DNA from: Halictus rubicundus
Lineage: Eukaryota; Arthropoda; Insecta; Hymenoptera; Halictidae
DNA: 64,000 nucleotides
Assembly (NCBI RefSeq): GCF_050948215.1
Contig: NC_135158.1
Span: 10,401,822-10,465,821 of the forward strand
Reading direction: 5' to 3'
Shown one piece after another: positions 13,057 through 26,530 of this stretch (within the stretch, counting starts at the first letter, position 1; each line of letters starts with the position of its first letter). The notes below the pieces were generated by a model. It saw only the letters and a list, made by a program, of their open reading frames with translations, did no database searches and had not been told where the DNA came from. Both the position numbers and the translations under genes were made by a program.

Positions 13057-15522
13057 TTATCTCATACACAGAGTGCTTCGCTTAACGTGCCTAATTACCT
13101 TAAATCATTCTTTTATTAGTGGATCGATCGACACTTCCTATCGCACGATATCGTTCAGAGAGTCTTTCAAGATGATTATAGTGGACTCCAAGGTTACTTT
13201 CCAAGGTTACCTTCAGTTCTATTATATGTAGACGAACTCGTATTTTGCTGCGCCCAGTTTTTATCGATTGTGCAGAAAAGTTTCGGAAAGATCGTAAAAC
13301 TAATTTCTGGAAGTGATTGAACTATCTTAGAAGCCTTTTTAAAGTATTTCATGCAGCACACAGAAAATATCTGATTATCTTGGGACCTAAATCTTCCATC
13401 GAATTTATGTTATCAGAAAGTATTTTGCCTGAAAGCAAATAGTTGAAAGGGTCGATATGATACAGATGAAAAATTTTAATCATTTTTTAGAACCTGTCAA
13501 TGCTATCCTTTTGCATTCGCGTGCACAGGCTGTAATCCATTAATCGGTCGTTGCGATGTTTGATTTATCTCTAATGGTTTAAAAAAGCATATTTCAAGCA
13601 ACAGTGCATTGATATAAAAATGTGTGGATATAGATTTTGAAAAATTGATAAATCTCGAAAAACGTGACACAAGCTGAAAGAATGAATTTTTACTACTTTT
13701 TATTTTGTGGAGTTCATCGATTTGGCAAACGATCGATGCACATTGCTTTCGGCGTACTAAAATTTCCAAGGAAAAAATTGATTTTTAAAGAAATCATTGT
13801 TCTTTAAAAATTCTTCCTTCTTTCTTTAGAAATTCTTCTGGATCGACAAGGAAGATCTATTTAGGGGGCATTAGAAGTTTACGGGACCGCGTCGAGTGTG
13901 CCGTGTAACGAAGGAGGAGTGGCAGAAATTAAATATCGTTTCTCAGGTTTCCTGCGCGAGGGCATTATTCTCAGCGGCCTACGCGAAGGGAGTGTGTGAG
14001 TGGTCGCCTAAATAGTTAAATTAGATAATGGTGGCAGCCCAGCCGGCAGGACCGGCACGTGGAATTGGGTCAATTGATTCCTCCTCCGTCGTTATTATCA
14101 TCTCCTAGCTGACTCGTCTTGTTTGCAGTAAACCGACTGTTCGGCACTAGTGACATTCGCTATCTACGGTATCATTTAGACACCCTTTAACGACGGCAGT
14201 CAGTAGAATTGAGAATCATTAACTCATTCGCCTAACAACGTTGCTTATACCTAACTCCCGGTCAATTTTCTTTCGTAAGTCATCGTCTTCGAAGATCATT
14301 ACACGAGTTGCATTGTTTGGACATGTTTGATCCAACAATCTGCATGCAGGTTCGTGTAAACAACGTCCTAATTAGCACACAACGTCTAAGCAGATTGGTA
14401 TTAATAACTGAATTACCACCCCTCGTAAAGCAACAACCCCGGAAGGGATTGACAACTTATGCTCTCTTCGTGCAGCATGTTGTTCGACAAATCCGAATAA
14501 TTTATTACTGCATCATTAGCCTTTTAAGGGGAGCTTAATTGTATGTTTTATTTCTTTACTCGTGCACAATCACCTTTGTCACAATTACATCGGTTACATT
14601 CTGCGCTCCCAAGCTAATCCTGCGTAATGAATTTAATGACCTGTATTTGCGTACATACATCTATTGGAATATCGATATTGTTCAGTTCATTGTTTAATGA
14701 AATCTCGCACAAATTGAATACCGTAGCACGACCGGAACCTCTTCGTTTTAATCAAACGTTACCCTGATATGAGAGTAAAATATTGACTGTAAAATTGAGA
14801 ATGTTTATTACAAGTAGACCGCGTGTATTTAAAATAAAAATTGTCCGCGTCGATTAAAAGGAACTGGAGTCAAGCAGGCATTTCAGTCGTGCGTCTCATC
14901 TATCAGTGAACGTCTCATCGCAGACTTTCGGAACAGTTCGAAAATTCGCCAAGCGCTCGAATTCGCTGGCAACTCTGTTTAGCGCGCTGCTGAAGTGCAT
15001 CAACGTTATCTCGAGCGCGTCGTAAACCAAAGTCTTCGGAACTTCGTTTGCCAGAAGGATTACGGGAAGACAAAAACCGGGCTGCAGCCTCGCAGAAACA
15101 AGGTCAGATAAGGAGAACTTGTGCGGTTTTTTCTTGCCGCGCGTACCGAATCCAACGCCGCGAATTATGTGCGCGCACTGCGGCGCATCCCGGGAGTGCA
15201 TCGACTATTTTCCCGGTGCTCGAAGAAAGGGTGTGTTCCGCTCATCGGAGCGTCTAATGTTTCGTAATGCGCGAAGGGACGAGAGTGATTTACATTTCGG
15301 AGGAATTTGTTCGCGGTGCAGATTGCTCGCAAGCTCCTGGCGTTTATCCCAGATCTTATTCGGTAATACTCGAGCCAAGTACGCGACGACGACGTCAGTT
15401 GCGCAAACAGGAGTCAGTACATCTTTCATCTTGTTTAGCCCGAAATCCTCTGTATCGGTAAGAATCATCGCGTAAATCAAAGAGCAGGACCAAGTGGCAG
15501 GGCTGCGAGGAGGACGTAACCG

Positions 15523-15524
<2 letters not shown>

Positions 15525-15572
<48 letters not shown>
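15525..15572. repeat. (TC)n microsatellite
   Basis: About 19 TC repeats with one imperfect unit near the end. It creates a spurious Arg-Glu-rich open frame on the - strand. Confidence 0.97.
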
Positions 15573-16321
15573 CTCGTGGGACTGATCGAACGTGTACGAA
15601 GTCAACCCTATTTTCACCCCCTCGAGTCACAGTGGTAAATCCTCGGTTCCCTTGGGCGAACTTCGGTAAACAAGGACGTTAAGTTCCTGCAGCAGGAAGA
15701 AGCCCGAGCTTGAAAGTAAGTGGGAACCATAACGCCGTTCTTAGGAGGGCGAAACTTCGCTGGGCGCTGGGCTAACTGGAACTAATGGGAGTGGGACTGC
15801 GTAAGGATTCGTATTGAAATAGCCATAGCCCATTGACAGGGCTAACTTTCTCTCGAGGCACGTATTAATTACGTTTTCGAGAGCTTCCGAGTGTCGTTCC
15901 CCGGGAAAAGCAGCGACCAAACTATTGAGTAGGTAGCTAATATGATTGTTGCCCTTCAGCATGTTGCCATGTGAACGAAAGAAGCAGACTTGCAATGTCA
16001 CTCTTCAACTCTTTTAATGTGCGTGTAATCCGTTTGTTCATAAATTATGTTATGAAGTCAAATTCATCGGCACTAATTTCTTCAAATTCATTAGAAAAAT
16101 TCAGAACTATACCGGCAGGATAACTAAAGGGAGTTTCATTCTTTAGTAATATTGCTGTTCGTAGAATAAAAATATCAAGATATTTTCAAACTACAACATA
16201 GTCTGATCTAAAATTATGAGACTGACTGTAGGTGTGTTTGTCAGTGTAATGGTTTCTACCGTTTAAAGTACCCATTTGCCATGAATATGCTTCGACACGC
16301 TAGAAAGAATACTGTTTGAGT

Positions 16322-16354
16322 CCCTACTCCCCAACCACCCCCAAAACCCACCCC
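16322..16354 (-). other. Potential G-quadruplex / i-motif tract
   Basis: Five runs of three to five C on the + strand within 33 bases, so G-runs on the - strand. Confidence 0.55.
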
Positions 16355-17481
16355 TTCGAGCCTGAGCAACGTCGTGCACACGCAGCTGGTAACTTATGCT
16401 GAAAAGTACATTCGTTCTGAAAATTAAATAATCACGAGAGGCAATTTGAGCGCGACGTTAAATTCTTTTCAATTAAATCCTTCCTGTGTATTGTTCATCA
16501 ATAATTGAAGCCTATTAACAAGCTTCTCTACAATTGTGCTATTTCTAAAAGAATTATGCCATACTGTTCATCTTTGATTTGCCAGATGTTATCGAATCAA
16601 AATAGATGAATCGTTAAACAATTGATGTATCACCTAACTTTCGCGGTACACGAGATAATTCCATTTCCCAATAATTTCCGAAAGCAAATATTGCACGTGA
16701 ATTACAACATTTGACAGGGCGATGCCAATTTGGTCGTATTTCAACAGCGCCGGTCGTTCTCCGGCATTGCTTTTTTTTTTTATTTGCTTTCGGAGCTCTG
16801 GGGAGCCTACGTAAAATGTTTACCTTATGATAGCAAACGCAAAAGCGAAATTGGTGCGCAGCGATCGAAATGTCCGTATTGTCTCCATTTCGTTTCACCA
16901 ATGTTCAGTGACTGGCGTGGGCTGTTCGTTTGTCCTCCCCCCGCCCCCGTAATCTTTCTCGCTCCTTCCTTTTGTTTTTATTTCTCTTTTTATTTCTATA
17001 CATATAATGCGCATGCGTGCAGGTGAGATTGATCGCGAACGTACCATGTGTCCATCGTGTGTGCTCATAAACCATACAACGGGGATCCATCGGTCCGTGA
17101 CGAGTTACGCCCCTCGCAGCCTAGCCGTGATGTTTCCTGCGGATAGAACCAGCTACTGGAAACCGGCTCCTCTCCGGACAGAATGGAGCAGAAGCCCGTG
17201 TCAATAGATCGATGCCAGACGCAATTTGACCGAGTACTATGGAAAGTGCATATAACCAGTATTCAATGAATTTTATTCAAATTTTTACTAAATTCGATAA
17301 CGGAGAACGGAGAGGGAATGCTCAGCCCCCCGGGTCTGCGCCACGGTTGAAATAGAGGAAGCGTACTTTCCCGGACATTATGCGCCGCGATAGCAATCGC
17401 TGGTACCCAAGGTCTATCGGGACCACTTCAATCAGCCCCGACACTTTCGACGAAAAAATAATTATTCTGCTGTGTGATTCT

Positions 17482-17722
17482 TTAACCCTTTGTCACTCGA
17501 GTGGTGACGCTGAAGCGCTACTAAAAATGGTTGTGGCATTATTTCAAAGAAATTACAAAAAATATAACAAAATATTTGTTACATTACAAAATTGGTATTC
17601 AATAGTTTACTAAACATTTAAATGTTATTTGTGGAAATCGGATCAGTTTCGTTTCAAAATATTCTAAGATGGAAGAAAAATTTAGTTTTAGAATTAAAAT
17701 AGCGCTGAGTGCAAAGGGTTAA
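17482..17722. mobile_element. TTAA element family A, copy 4 (inverted, diverged)
   Basis: 241 bp with intact TTAA at both ends and recognisable termini (CCCTTTGTCACTCGAG; right end CCCTTTGCACTCAGCG). The interior is the most diverged of the five copies, so it is probably the oldest. Confidence 0.75.
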
Positions 17723-17750
17723 TATTTCCAAGTGATGTTGCAACACCTGA

Positions 17751-17797
17751 TACACTCTATACATGTCGCCAAGGTCTAGATGATAAATGTCCCGATT
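17751..17797. repeat. Dispersed repeat G, copy 1
   Basis: ACTCTATACATGTC followed by a CTAG/GATAAA/GTCCC series, shared with 26482-26530. Class unknown. Confidence 0.45.
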
Positions 17798-18485
17798 GTA
17801 AAACGCAAAAATATTAAAAACTTTTGCACAGAATTGTATATGGAAACCGTGCTGGCGCACATTTCAGTTTCTTGATCGTCGAACATCGACATTTCAGGAC
17901 ACAGATGAACCATGAACTCTGATCACCGGACCTAGACGTTCATTAACAAGCGATAGGGATAGAAAAAACTGGCAAGCTGTCCTGGTTAAACTAACCACGG
18001 TTTGCGCGTGACAGACAAGTTTTCGGAATTGGAAGGCACGTTTTGATTGCACGTGTCTACTTAAATTATCGCTTTCCAGGCCACTCGAGCAGCCTCCGTG
18101 AAAGTCTCTATATTTGGTCCACCGAGAATAGAAAGAGGACTAATTCTATAGTCGGTAGTCGCATTAAGGGTTCAGCGAATTCCGAGAAGATGGATTGTAG
18201 ACAGTCTGAGTGCCTAAATTGGTTAAAGCAGTCCCCCGGCGGGCAAACTATGCGGGTCGGAACCCTGGCCCAGAACTCAGTCTATCGGTTCTCTTATCAC
18301 TGTAAATTCATACGTTCATCCGACAATCATAATCGAATTTCGTCTCCGTTTAAACAATCTAAGACACCGCATCTGCGGCTGAAAAACGCGATACTACTCG
18401 ATGAACGTTAACGAATTATTGAAACAAGAAATAAATGTCTATCTAATTTTTATATGTCGCTGCTAATGCAGACGATTTTTATTTC

Positions 18486-18505
18486 GCATAAAAATCCGCA
18501 GTCTG
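18486..18505 (+). repeat. Dispersed 21-nt motif, diverged copy
   Basis: GCATAAAAATCCGCAGTCTG, preceded by a T-rich stretch like the other copies. Confidence 0.5.
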
Positions 18506-21500
18506 TTCATCAATTATCTTAAAAGCACGCTGTCAATGTGAGAGTTCTCTGACATACCAACCCCCGGTTCTTTTAGTCTGTTCGTATTGCATTTGTTACA
18601 AAAAACATAAAAAACTATTTCGAATGAAAGTTGTTGCTTTGAAAATATTCTCCCTGGGATCAATATTTGTGTTGTTCGTTCTATAAAAACAAAAAAAAAA
18701 TATTGGACACGCAACGAGCTCTCTGGTGGACGTTCTGTATGAAAGGAATAAAGAAAATCATTTTGCGTGCCATCACATAACGGTACCTTACTAAATTGTC
18801 ATAATCAGCCGATTGAACGCTTCCAAGCTCGTACCATAATTGAAACGATATAATGAAACATTTCTCTTCCGTATTAATTGCGCGTTATAATAATCGTACT
18901 AATTAAATGGTCATAAGAACGATCTCAAACGATCATGGTGACAAATATTGGGAAAATTCTTATATAATTTAATAGTTAGCATTTAATTATTTACTTCATC
19001 GCTCATATTTATCATTTATTTATTGCCCAGGCACGATCGCTTCACCTGAAATTAATAACGCAATTAAAGTTGTCGCTTAAGCGATATACTACCAACGATT
19101 AATTAGTTTACCGGCAGCTTTATTTGATTGCCTGGCACACCTTGTTGCTGTTCTTATTCCGCGTAATAGACAAGGTTGCAGCAAAACCAAGCCTACTATC
19201 AGCTGCTGCCGTGTCGCGATGAAGATTGCGTTTAGCTTATAAGGAGGTCGTCAAATTGAGATTACAGGGGGAGTGTGTACAGTGCAAGCACAATTTTCAT
19301 ACGATTCTGTTCTACATACTCGTTCCGTTCACTTCCTCGTATTAACAACACGATTCCCGATCCGTACCAATTCCTATTAATCTGCACACAGTTATTAAAA
19401 CATCGTCTTTATAGCTTCCTCTGACGGTTCGCTCGTCAAAGGATAATTTCCGCAATCGATAAACACTTTTTCATCACCGTTACGTAATTATTAGGAGCAT
19501 TGTCGTCGGCAACTTCTAACGATTTCCACTTTAGTTGTCCGTACGTTTCTCCGTTGCTCTCCGGGGGAGGAAAAAAGAGCCGACGATCATTGAAAATAAT
19601 TGCGTTCGCCGTATGAAAGGGTTCATAATTTCGCCGGAGAAGATACGTTCGGGAGAATTACTCTTTGTTAAAAACGTTCGTCCCGTCGAGGACAAGGGAG
19701 CAATTTTACTTGAAAATGTCTCGAGTCGCCCGGAACTTTTCCTCGGGAAAAGTTGTTCGTTGAGAAGGAGGAAAGAGGGAGAGAGGAGAAGAGGTAGCGC
19801 GTATCTAGAAATGAAATCCTCCCGGAGCTGTCTGGAACACCAAATCAAACTGATTCGACCAGCTAAGAGACAGAAGAGGCCAAAAGGACGGCGAAGCTTT
19901 TCCTTCGTTTGCGACAGAGATTCGTCAAAGAGCGGTCGCGGGCACGGAAACGCGATCTCTGTCGACCGAGGCCTTCCGGATTGTAATTCAAATACCCTGA
20001 AAATTTGATAGGACCCGGCCCCCGGTATCCTTGTCGCGGCGCTATTAGACCGAATGGTCTAGCTTCGATAAATTGCACGCTATTCCTGAATCAGGGGAAA
20101 GGGAAATCTCCCTGTTCGGATTACACGGTTGCGCTAATTTAAAGGTGACGCCGCGCTGCCCCATTTACGCCTACGGTGTACACCGAGAGCACACCGCCGC
20201 GGCTCTGACCCACTTACCTCAATTCTTTCGTTACCTTGAGCGCGAATCCCATTTCGCAACCGATACCCACCACTATTTTATACTATTTTATGAACAACCT
20301 CTGCCATCGAGGCACGCGCACTGACCCGTAAACTTGATGGAGCGAATTTTCTGCATACTGTTTCGCCAAGTACACCGCTGAAAGTAACAACCCCTGGCAG
20401 AAACTGTTTAATTCTGGCCTCTGACTTTCGAACAATCGAGCTTTTTCTTCTTCTTACTTGGATCGCATTTCTTCGGGAACATGTCCGCCAAAGGGATCTA
20501 TTCCGGTTCGTAAGAATTATAAAATTTCCAAATGGTACTTTAAATGGCGCGTTTCTCTCGAAATGTTTAACTAGTTGCCTTGGAACTGTGAAAATAACGA
20601 GATTGTTTTCAGAAACATCTCCACAGAGGGATTTATTGCGATTCGTAAGGATAACGATTTATAAAATCTACAAATGAGCAGAACTTTCAATGCGTTTTTC
20701 TCGAAATCTCGTTTTAGAACTTTGGAAAATCAATATTTTTCTTGTTTACGCTCGTAGCGTGTGTCCCCGAAAACATGTTTGCAAAAGGATTTCCTCCAAT
20801 TCGTAAGAATAACGATCTGTAAAAGTTACAGATAGGAAGAACTTTACATTTTTGCTGATACGATATCTCGAAATGTAGTTGTCCAAGAAACTTCAAATTT
20901 TCAACGATTCTTCAGGAGACTTACTGTTATCGGATAACTGAAAATCTTCGATAAATCTTGATTGCGCTCTAATGTTTTTACTGTACCAAGAGCAAAGAAT
21001 AATCTTTAGTAAAGACTCCTGACTCGAAGTTCAAAGTATCGGCATTTTCCCAAAAATATGCCTTCTTATTTTCTTAGTAAAACATTATCGTTCCTAATTT
21101 CTTGGCCGTAATAGTTCGCGCAATCATCGGCATCACATTTTTGTGCTAAGGGACGACAACGTTCGTTGAAAAATTAGACGGAAGAGGTATCTTATGTTTC
21201 TCAATCCCACCCTTCCGTGTTTCTTCCCGCTTTCAGAATATTACTTTCTCGTCTTTTTCCTTCTGACCGCAACCATCCTTCGCGTGTCACCTGATATATT
21301 TTCCGTCATTAGGATTAAAAGTTAAATCCGCTTTTAAAGGGCGTACTGCAAAATTTGTGTCACTTAATTGCGTGTCAAGTTTTACTTCCAAACAATTTAG
21401 ATCCAAGTTGATTATCATAATGAAAAGGGCTTCGTAAACTCCGTTTCATAATCGGAAAATTCGATTTAATCCTTTGAAACGTTTGACTAAATCCTTTACA

Positions 21501-22765
21501 TCTTGGAGTATATCTCTCGTACTCGCATCTTCCGTTATATTCTTTAGACTCGTTGAAACATAATTTCCAATGCTGAAACTACAAATGCGATTACACTTAA
21601 AGAAAATTTGAGCACGTTTCAGCAACATTTTAATGAAACTGGTACTTATTACGCTTTAATGAAACACTTTAAATTGTTCCTAGAGCATGCACATTTCCTC
21701 TGCCTGAATATGAAGTTCGCAAAAACGTTTTATTGAAAGGCAACGCAGTTTCAGTTTCCTGGCGAACAATTACTGAATTTTGGGAATAACAATTCCATTC
21801 AATCCAGATCTGTAATTGCATAAAGGATTCAATAACATTTTTCAATTGTGCCTTTAAATTCCCTTTTGATCGTCAGTTTTGAAAATTGGAAAAATTCGTT
21901 TTTATTAATCTCGTTAAATTTAGTAGAGGAACGGTTCTCATTGCGTATAATACTGTTTGCTAAACAGGCGCAGAGAAATCGAAAGAGGAGATAATAACGG
22001 AAGTAACATTGAAGCTTGATGAAGTCAGCGCTGACTGTTCAGCTTTCCGGGATTTATCCGAGACCCACCCGTTTCAGTAGATCTTCTGCCGAGTACAATC
22101 TACACCGTAGAAATCTAGAATCTACACCGTCAGGCTAGAAAACAGTGTCTTCAGTCTTCGATTTCACGCCACGATAGAAATGGCGCAGGTGTGCGAATCG
22201 CTTCGTCGCGTTCCACACGAAAATTTAACACGAAGGATAAACGGTTAATCTACGGACTATAGTAATCTGTGACTATAAGAATTAATGGTTGGCGCGGCGG
22301 AACTGGAAATTACCGAGTTCGACGATACCTTCTGTTTTAACGAAGAATATGCTCCAGAGGAAACATTATTTTAGAACGCGGAATCTTGGGAAATGTGCAA
22401 AAATAGAGAGCGGTGGTATTCTTTTAAAAAATACGCGTGCTTATTTTTAATTTTGAAATATTATTTTAACTTGATCTGTCCGTGGCCGTTTTTCATTTGG
22501 GGACTACAGTCGGAACGGACAGAAATGTGATCGAAATTGTGGACTTCTTACGAATATTTGGTTTCAAAAATTGCTGTTCAAATTGCTCACGTTTACTCAA
22601 TATTTTTGTATCTTATGAAGTACTTTCTCGTTCGATGTTTTACTTCACTGTGTGTAACATTTCAATTTACCATAATTCTGTGACTGTATTATTAGTATGT
22701 AGTGGTTCGTTCCCTCCATCTTATTTGTCATGAATTATAGCTAAACTCTTCCAAATGTTAACATA

Positions 22766-22832
22766 CAGTAAAGTCTTGATCTAAGCCTAACCGTCGGGTC
22801 CGTGCTGTGACATAGATCGTGTAGGGCTACAA
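22766..22832. mobile_element. pogo-like MITE, truncated copy
   Basis: After a TA it reads CAGTAAAGTCTTGATCTAAG and the shared interior GGGTCCGTGCTGTGAC. The right inverted repeat is missing. Confidence 0.6.
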
Positions 22833-23483
22833 TTTTCCGATTGATATTCAATTTAATTTTTTATTGTCTTTAATCCACATCGTTGGGTAGACACATTTCA
22901 GAAGTAATGTACATACAGCTGAGCGAACTTATTTGACGTCCACTTTCGCTTCGATTTGCAGTTCTGAACTGATTAACGCCCATCTTTGTACTCCTTGAGC
23001 AAAGAGATGGAACGACGCTCTAACAAGTTTCAGAACTAGATCGAATCCTTCGGTGCTAGAAATTCACCTACGCGTGACCCTGAATGCTTGGCGAAAACAA
23101 GATGCCATTTGTCTGAAAGTGTTAACAATTATGCGAAACCTAATATCACCTTATGAAATATTGCGGCACCAGTATCTTTATACTTTCTTTACGAAACCAT
23201 ATTAAATTCATTCCTTATATTATTTCAATATCCACCACGAAAATTCACGAGTTCATCGTTGCATTAAAATCTGTATTAAAAATTTCATTTAAATTTAATC
23301 TCGAAAACCGAGATTAACTTTCCATTGTTATGTTTCTAGAACGATGCACTTGTAAAGTTGTAAATCGAATTTAAAATGGAAAAGTTTCCTCGAGAAAATT
23401 GGAAATTTGATAACGGTTGTATTAAAATTACTCGGAATAGATATGAACGCCTACGCAGCTGCTGCATCTTGAGATTTTTATTT

Positions 23484-23499
23484 TGCATAAAACTCCGCA
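23484..23499 (+). repeat. Dispersed 21-nt motif, partial copy
   Basis: GCATAAAACTCCGCAG after GATTTTTATTTT; the CTAG end is absent. Confidence 0.4.
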
Positions 23500-25584
23500 G
23501 CATTGCTACTGCTAATATGTAATTCTATAAGAAATAAATACAGGTGTAAGATGCAGATTTCGCCGTATAGAATCTCGTTGGCAAAAGCGTCGCGACGTTT
23601 GTATTCAGGTAAGAGACATGGGCTCTACCTATTGGCTGTGTGCAAGGAATGCAATTTGAATGCGGTTGGTTATACTCCCGGTAACGTTCCGTCAGCGCCA
23701 TCAATTTCATTCGACTTTTGCCTGGGAATATCGAAAGGAAAAAACGCGAACGTTCCGTGGGAAAACGAAACCTCCTCAATTTGTGACACGACCCAGCCGG
23801 TCGGAGCGTTTGATATCGCACTGTAATATTTCGCGATATCAGCCTTCGCAGTCTGGGTGCATATCTCCAACATCCGGACAGGCGTTACACATCATGTACG
23901 CAGATGTTATAATGTAATTCGGTACGGTTCTCGTCGGTTGTTACCCCGAGCACTGTCGTGTAACATTCATCTTGACGAAAGATATTATTTTCTACCGGCT
24001 TTCTTCCGATTTCATATCAAACGTTGGCCGACCCCTCCGTGGTTTTGCATATTCCATTACCGTAATGTAAATTGGAATACGTATCAACAATCTATTATAT
24101 TTATGGTAATTGAAATACACGGTGCGATCAAACGTGGTCTATCTTTTCTGCGATTAATCAAACCTATGTAACTGTGCCAATAATTTCGCCACTCTTTAAT
24201 CACGAAAGGCTTGGATTAATCAGTATATTCGCGAATTAAGTTGTGAAAACACCGAACTCTCACGGATATTTACAATGCGGTAATCGTTCCTCGTATTATC
24301 AATGATAAATAGCCGGTTGGAGGGTTTTTAAACCGAGCACGGATCAGAAGCAATTACACCGTTGAATCGTTTGAACAGATTAAATTTAAATTGCAGTCAA
24401 ATAGAATATTCTACGTTACACGCTGGCGTTCAGAACCTTTTTTTTTTCAACGGGCAGATATTCATATCCCGTAAATTAGTTTTCACGTAAATCGAAGCTT
24501 TATGCGTTAATTTTGGTGTGAAATAAATGTTTTATTCTTTTATTAAATGTTCTATTCGTTTATTAAAAGTTTTATTGGGGCCGGAATGAAACACAGATTT
24601 TATTAAATTTTAGTAATTTTCCGGTTAATCCAATTCTGTGTAGCCAATTTTGCTAGAAGCGTACGAGGTATAAATTGTCAGTTACTTTTATTAAGCCTGA
24701 CTGGGGGGTCGGGAAGCCCATAAATTAGAATCTGAAGGAATCCGAGCCACTAAAATTGTCAAAAACATCCGGGGAGAATTAAAGCCGTTGAAAATCGGTG
24801 ACTTACATCCCCTCCTTCCGTGGTCGCAAAGAAAGGTCCATAAAATTTTATTGTTTGCCGCGGAGTCGTTTTAGGTGGAGTTTTTCAAAGACTTCCAGTT
24901 GATGGCCGCTTCCGCAACTCTTGTCTTTAATTATCCCGCAATAAACCGTGTCGGACGGTTTGGTGGCCGCTTAACTATCCATACGCTTCAGCAAACCGTG
25001 ATTCGTGATATCCGTGTCTCGTAATAAAGACAACCGCCGCGTATACTACGGCGCCGTACAAGAATCTCCATTTAAACACACCGGCGGGTAATTATATGAT
25101 CCAACTTTGGACTAGACCGAAGAGAGCACCCATTCATCGTCGAGAAAACTAATCTAAACATATCAGCCATTATGGTATGCTGTTTAATAGAAGCGTACGG
25201 AACGCGGCGCGCCCTTCGCGAGCCGAACAAATAGCTGTAATCGTAATAAACCTAGCTCGCGTTTCCATTGGAACAACGATACTGCCGCGGCATTGTAAAC
25301 GGCGGCGTCGAGCGTTAGCGATTTAATATTTTCAAACGGGCGACTGATAACTTCCCGTGCATCTCCGCGGACGCGTAATTCGAAACAGCCACTGCGTAGT
25401 AATTTCTAGAAGAACATTATGGCTTTCGGAGTAAGATTAATTCCTAGCCTTACAATCCAATTCCAAGATCTAAAGTAATTTCTGTTGCTTCAAAATCGAT
25501 GTGGTTAGTCTATGATGGAGAGTAACAATAATGGAAGTCGGTGTCCGAAACCCGTCACGTCTCTGAGACGTCATTTTAAGGGGT

Positions 25585-25680
25585 GGTTAAACTTCACCTT
25601 GGTAACACAGAGAATTTTAAATTTTTACTATATAATCTTGTACATCTTGACAAGAGAATGCTGAAAATTGAAGTTTTAAG
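25585..25680. repeat. Dispersed repeat F, copy 2
   Basis: Partner of 749-843. Both copies, read on the - strand, contain an FSAFS-like peptide, so an old coding origin is possible but unproven. Confidence 0.55.
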
Positions 25681-26481
25681 GCGCGGAATTCGCTGGTTTC
25701 AAAGTTATGCGTGTTTAAAGTGGCGCCACGTGACCGAGCCATAGAAGGGGATGGTAGAGTGGGGAGACAAGTCTTAATCTCCCCTGATTTATTAAATCCA
25801 ATGGGAAACTTGTGGTGAATTATATCGCTATCCATTCACTGCTTGTATTATTGAATTGCTAGACGTTTTTGATTTTATTGGAAACAGCAGTGTTCTTATA
25901 GCAATTTCGTCCACTGTCCTCTGTTCGCACAACCATCGTTCCCACTTCTTGCCCGCGACACTGGACTCACGAAGAAAAGCTGCCTAATAGAAATTCATGT
26001 TGCGTCCACGAAAATTACGAGCAATACCGAGCCGAGGAAACAGTTGCCGGAGCGGCGTGGCACAGCCTCAGGACACTTTGTCTCGTTAACCTAACTGAAC
26101 ATCTCCCAACAAATGTGAAATAATTGCAGCAAAAGTTTCCCGGCGAATTCGGTTTCACTTTTCCCGTTCGCGACCGGAGATATGAAACGGGAACGGCGCG
26201 AAAAACCGATCGTTGGGATTCCACCGTGAAATTCGAGTGTAGAGTTCTTTTTTCCACGACGGAAACATTCGATCGCGTTGGAACACCGGCACACACTCGG
26301 GCATTTGCCCGATCTAGTCGGTCGAAGGTCGATTTTAAACATTTATTCTAAGCTATAAAATTGTTGTCTCCCGAAATAGTTAAGTACACGAGGATCAATA
26401 CACTGCTACTCTTTTTATCATTTGTGCGCTTAGAAAAGCCTGGGCTTTGTCGAAAGTCGAGAGTTTTTCTTATGTAGAGTG

Positions 26482-26530
26482 TTTACTCTATACATGTCCC
26501 AAATGCCTAGCCGATAAAAGTCCCCGAATT
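26482..26530. repeat. Dispersed repeat G, copy 2
   Basis: Shares CTCTATACATGTCCC and a CTAG..GATAAA..GTCCC series with 17751-17797. Its start lies inside the small palindrome TAGAGTGTTTACTCTA. Confidence 0.45.

Larger units (their letters stand above)
11360..17481. other. Noncoding stretch with CpG-rich islet at 15.0-15.8 kb
   Basis: No supported gene. It holds the dispersed 21-nt motif (11479-11498 and 13036-13056), a TC microsatellite (15525-15572) inside a CpG-rich islet, and a C-run tract (16322-16354). The islet could be a promoter or noncoding exon, but nothing proves it. Confidence 0.5.

Noticed and set aside
13036..13057. Helitron 3' end, because of CTAG followed by T
   Set aside because: No hairpin within the usual distance upstream and no shared flanks between copies; kept only as a dispersed motif.
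15205..15630. 141-codon frame on the - strand with an Arg-Glu repeat
   Set aside because: The repeat is a translation of the TC microsatellite; nothing else supports a gene.
19535..20008. 157-codon open frame on the + strand
   Set aside because: Arg/Lys/Ser-rich composition without domain or family motif, in a CpG-rich patch where stops are rare; a long antisense frame overlaps it.
23551..23608. ATG plus 19 codons ending at a phase-1 donor (CAG|GTAAGA), a candidate kuz first exon
   Set aside because: Phase fits, but the peptide is basic and lacks the hydrophobic core expected of a signal peptide.
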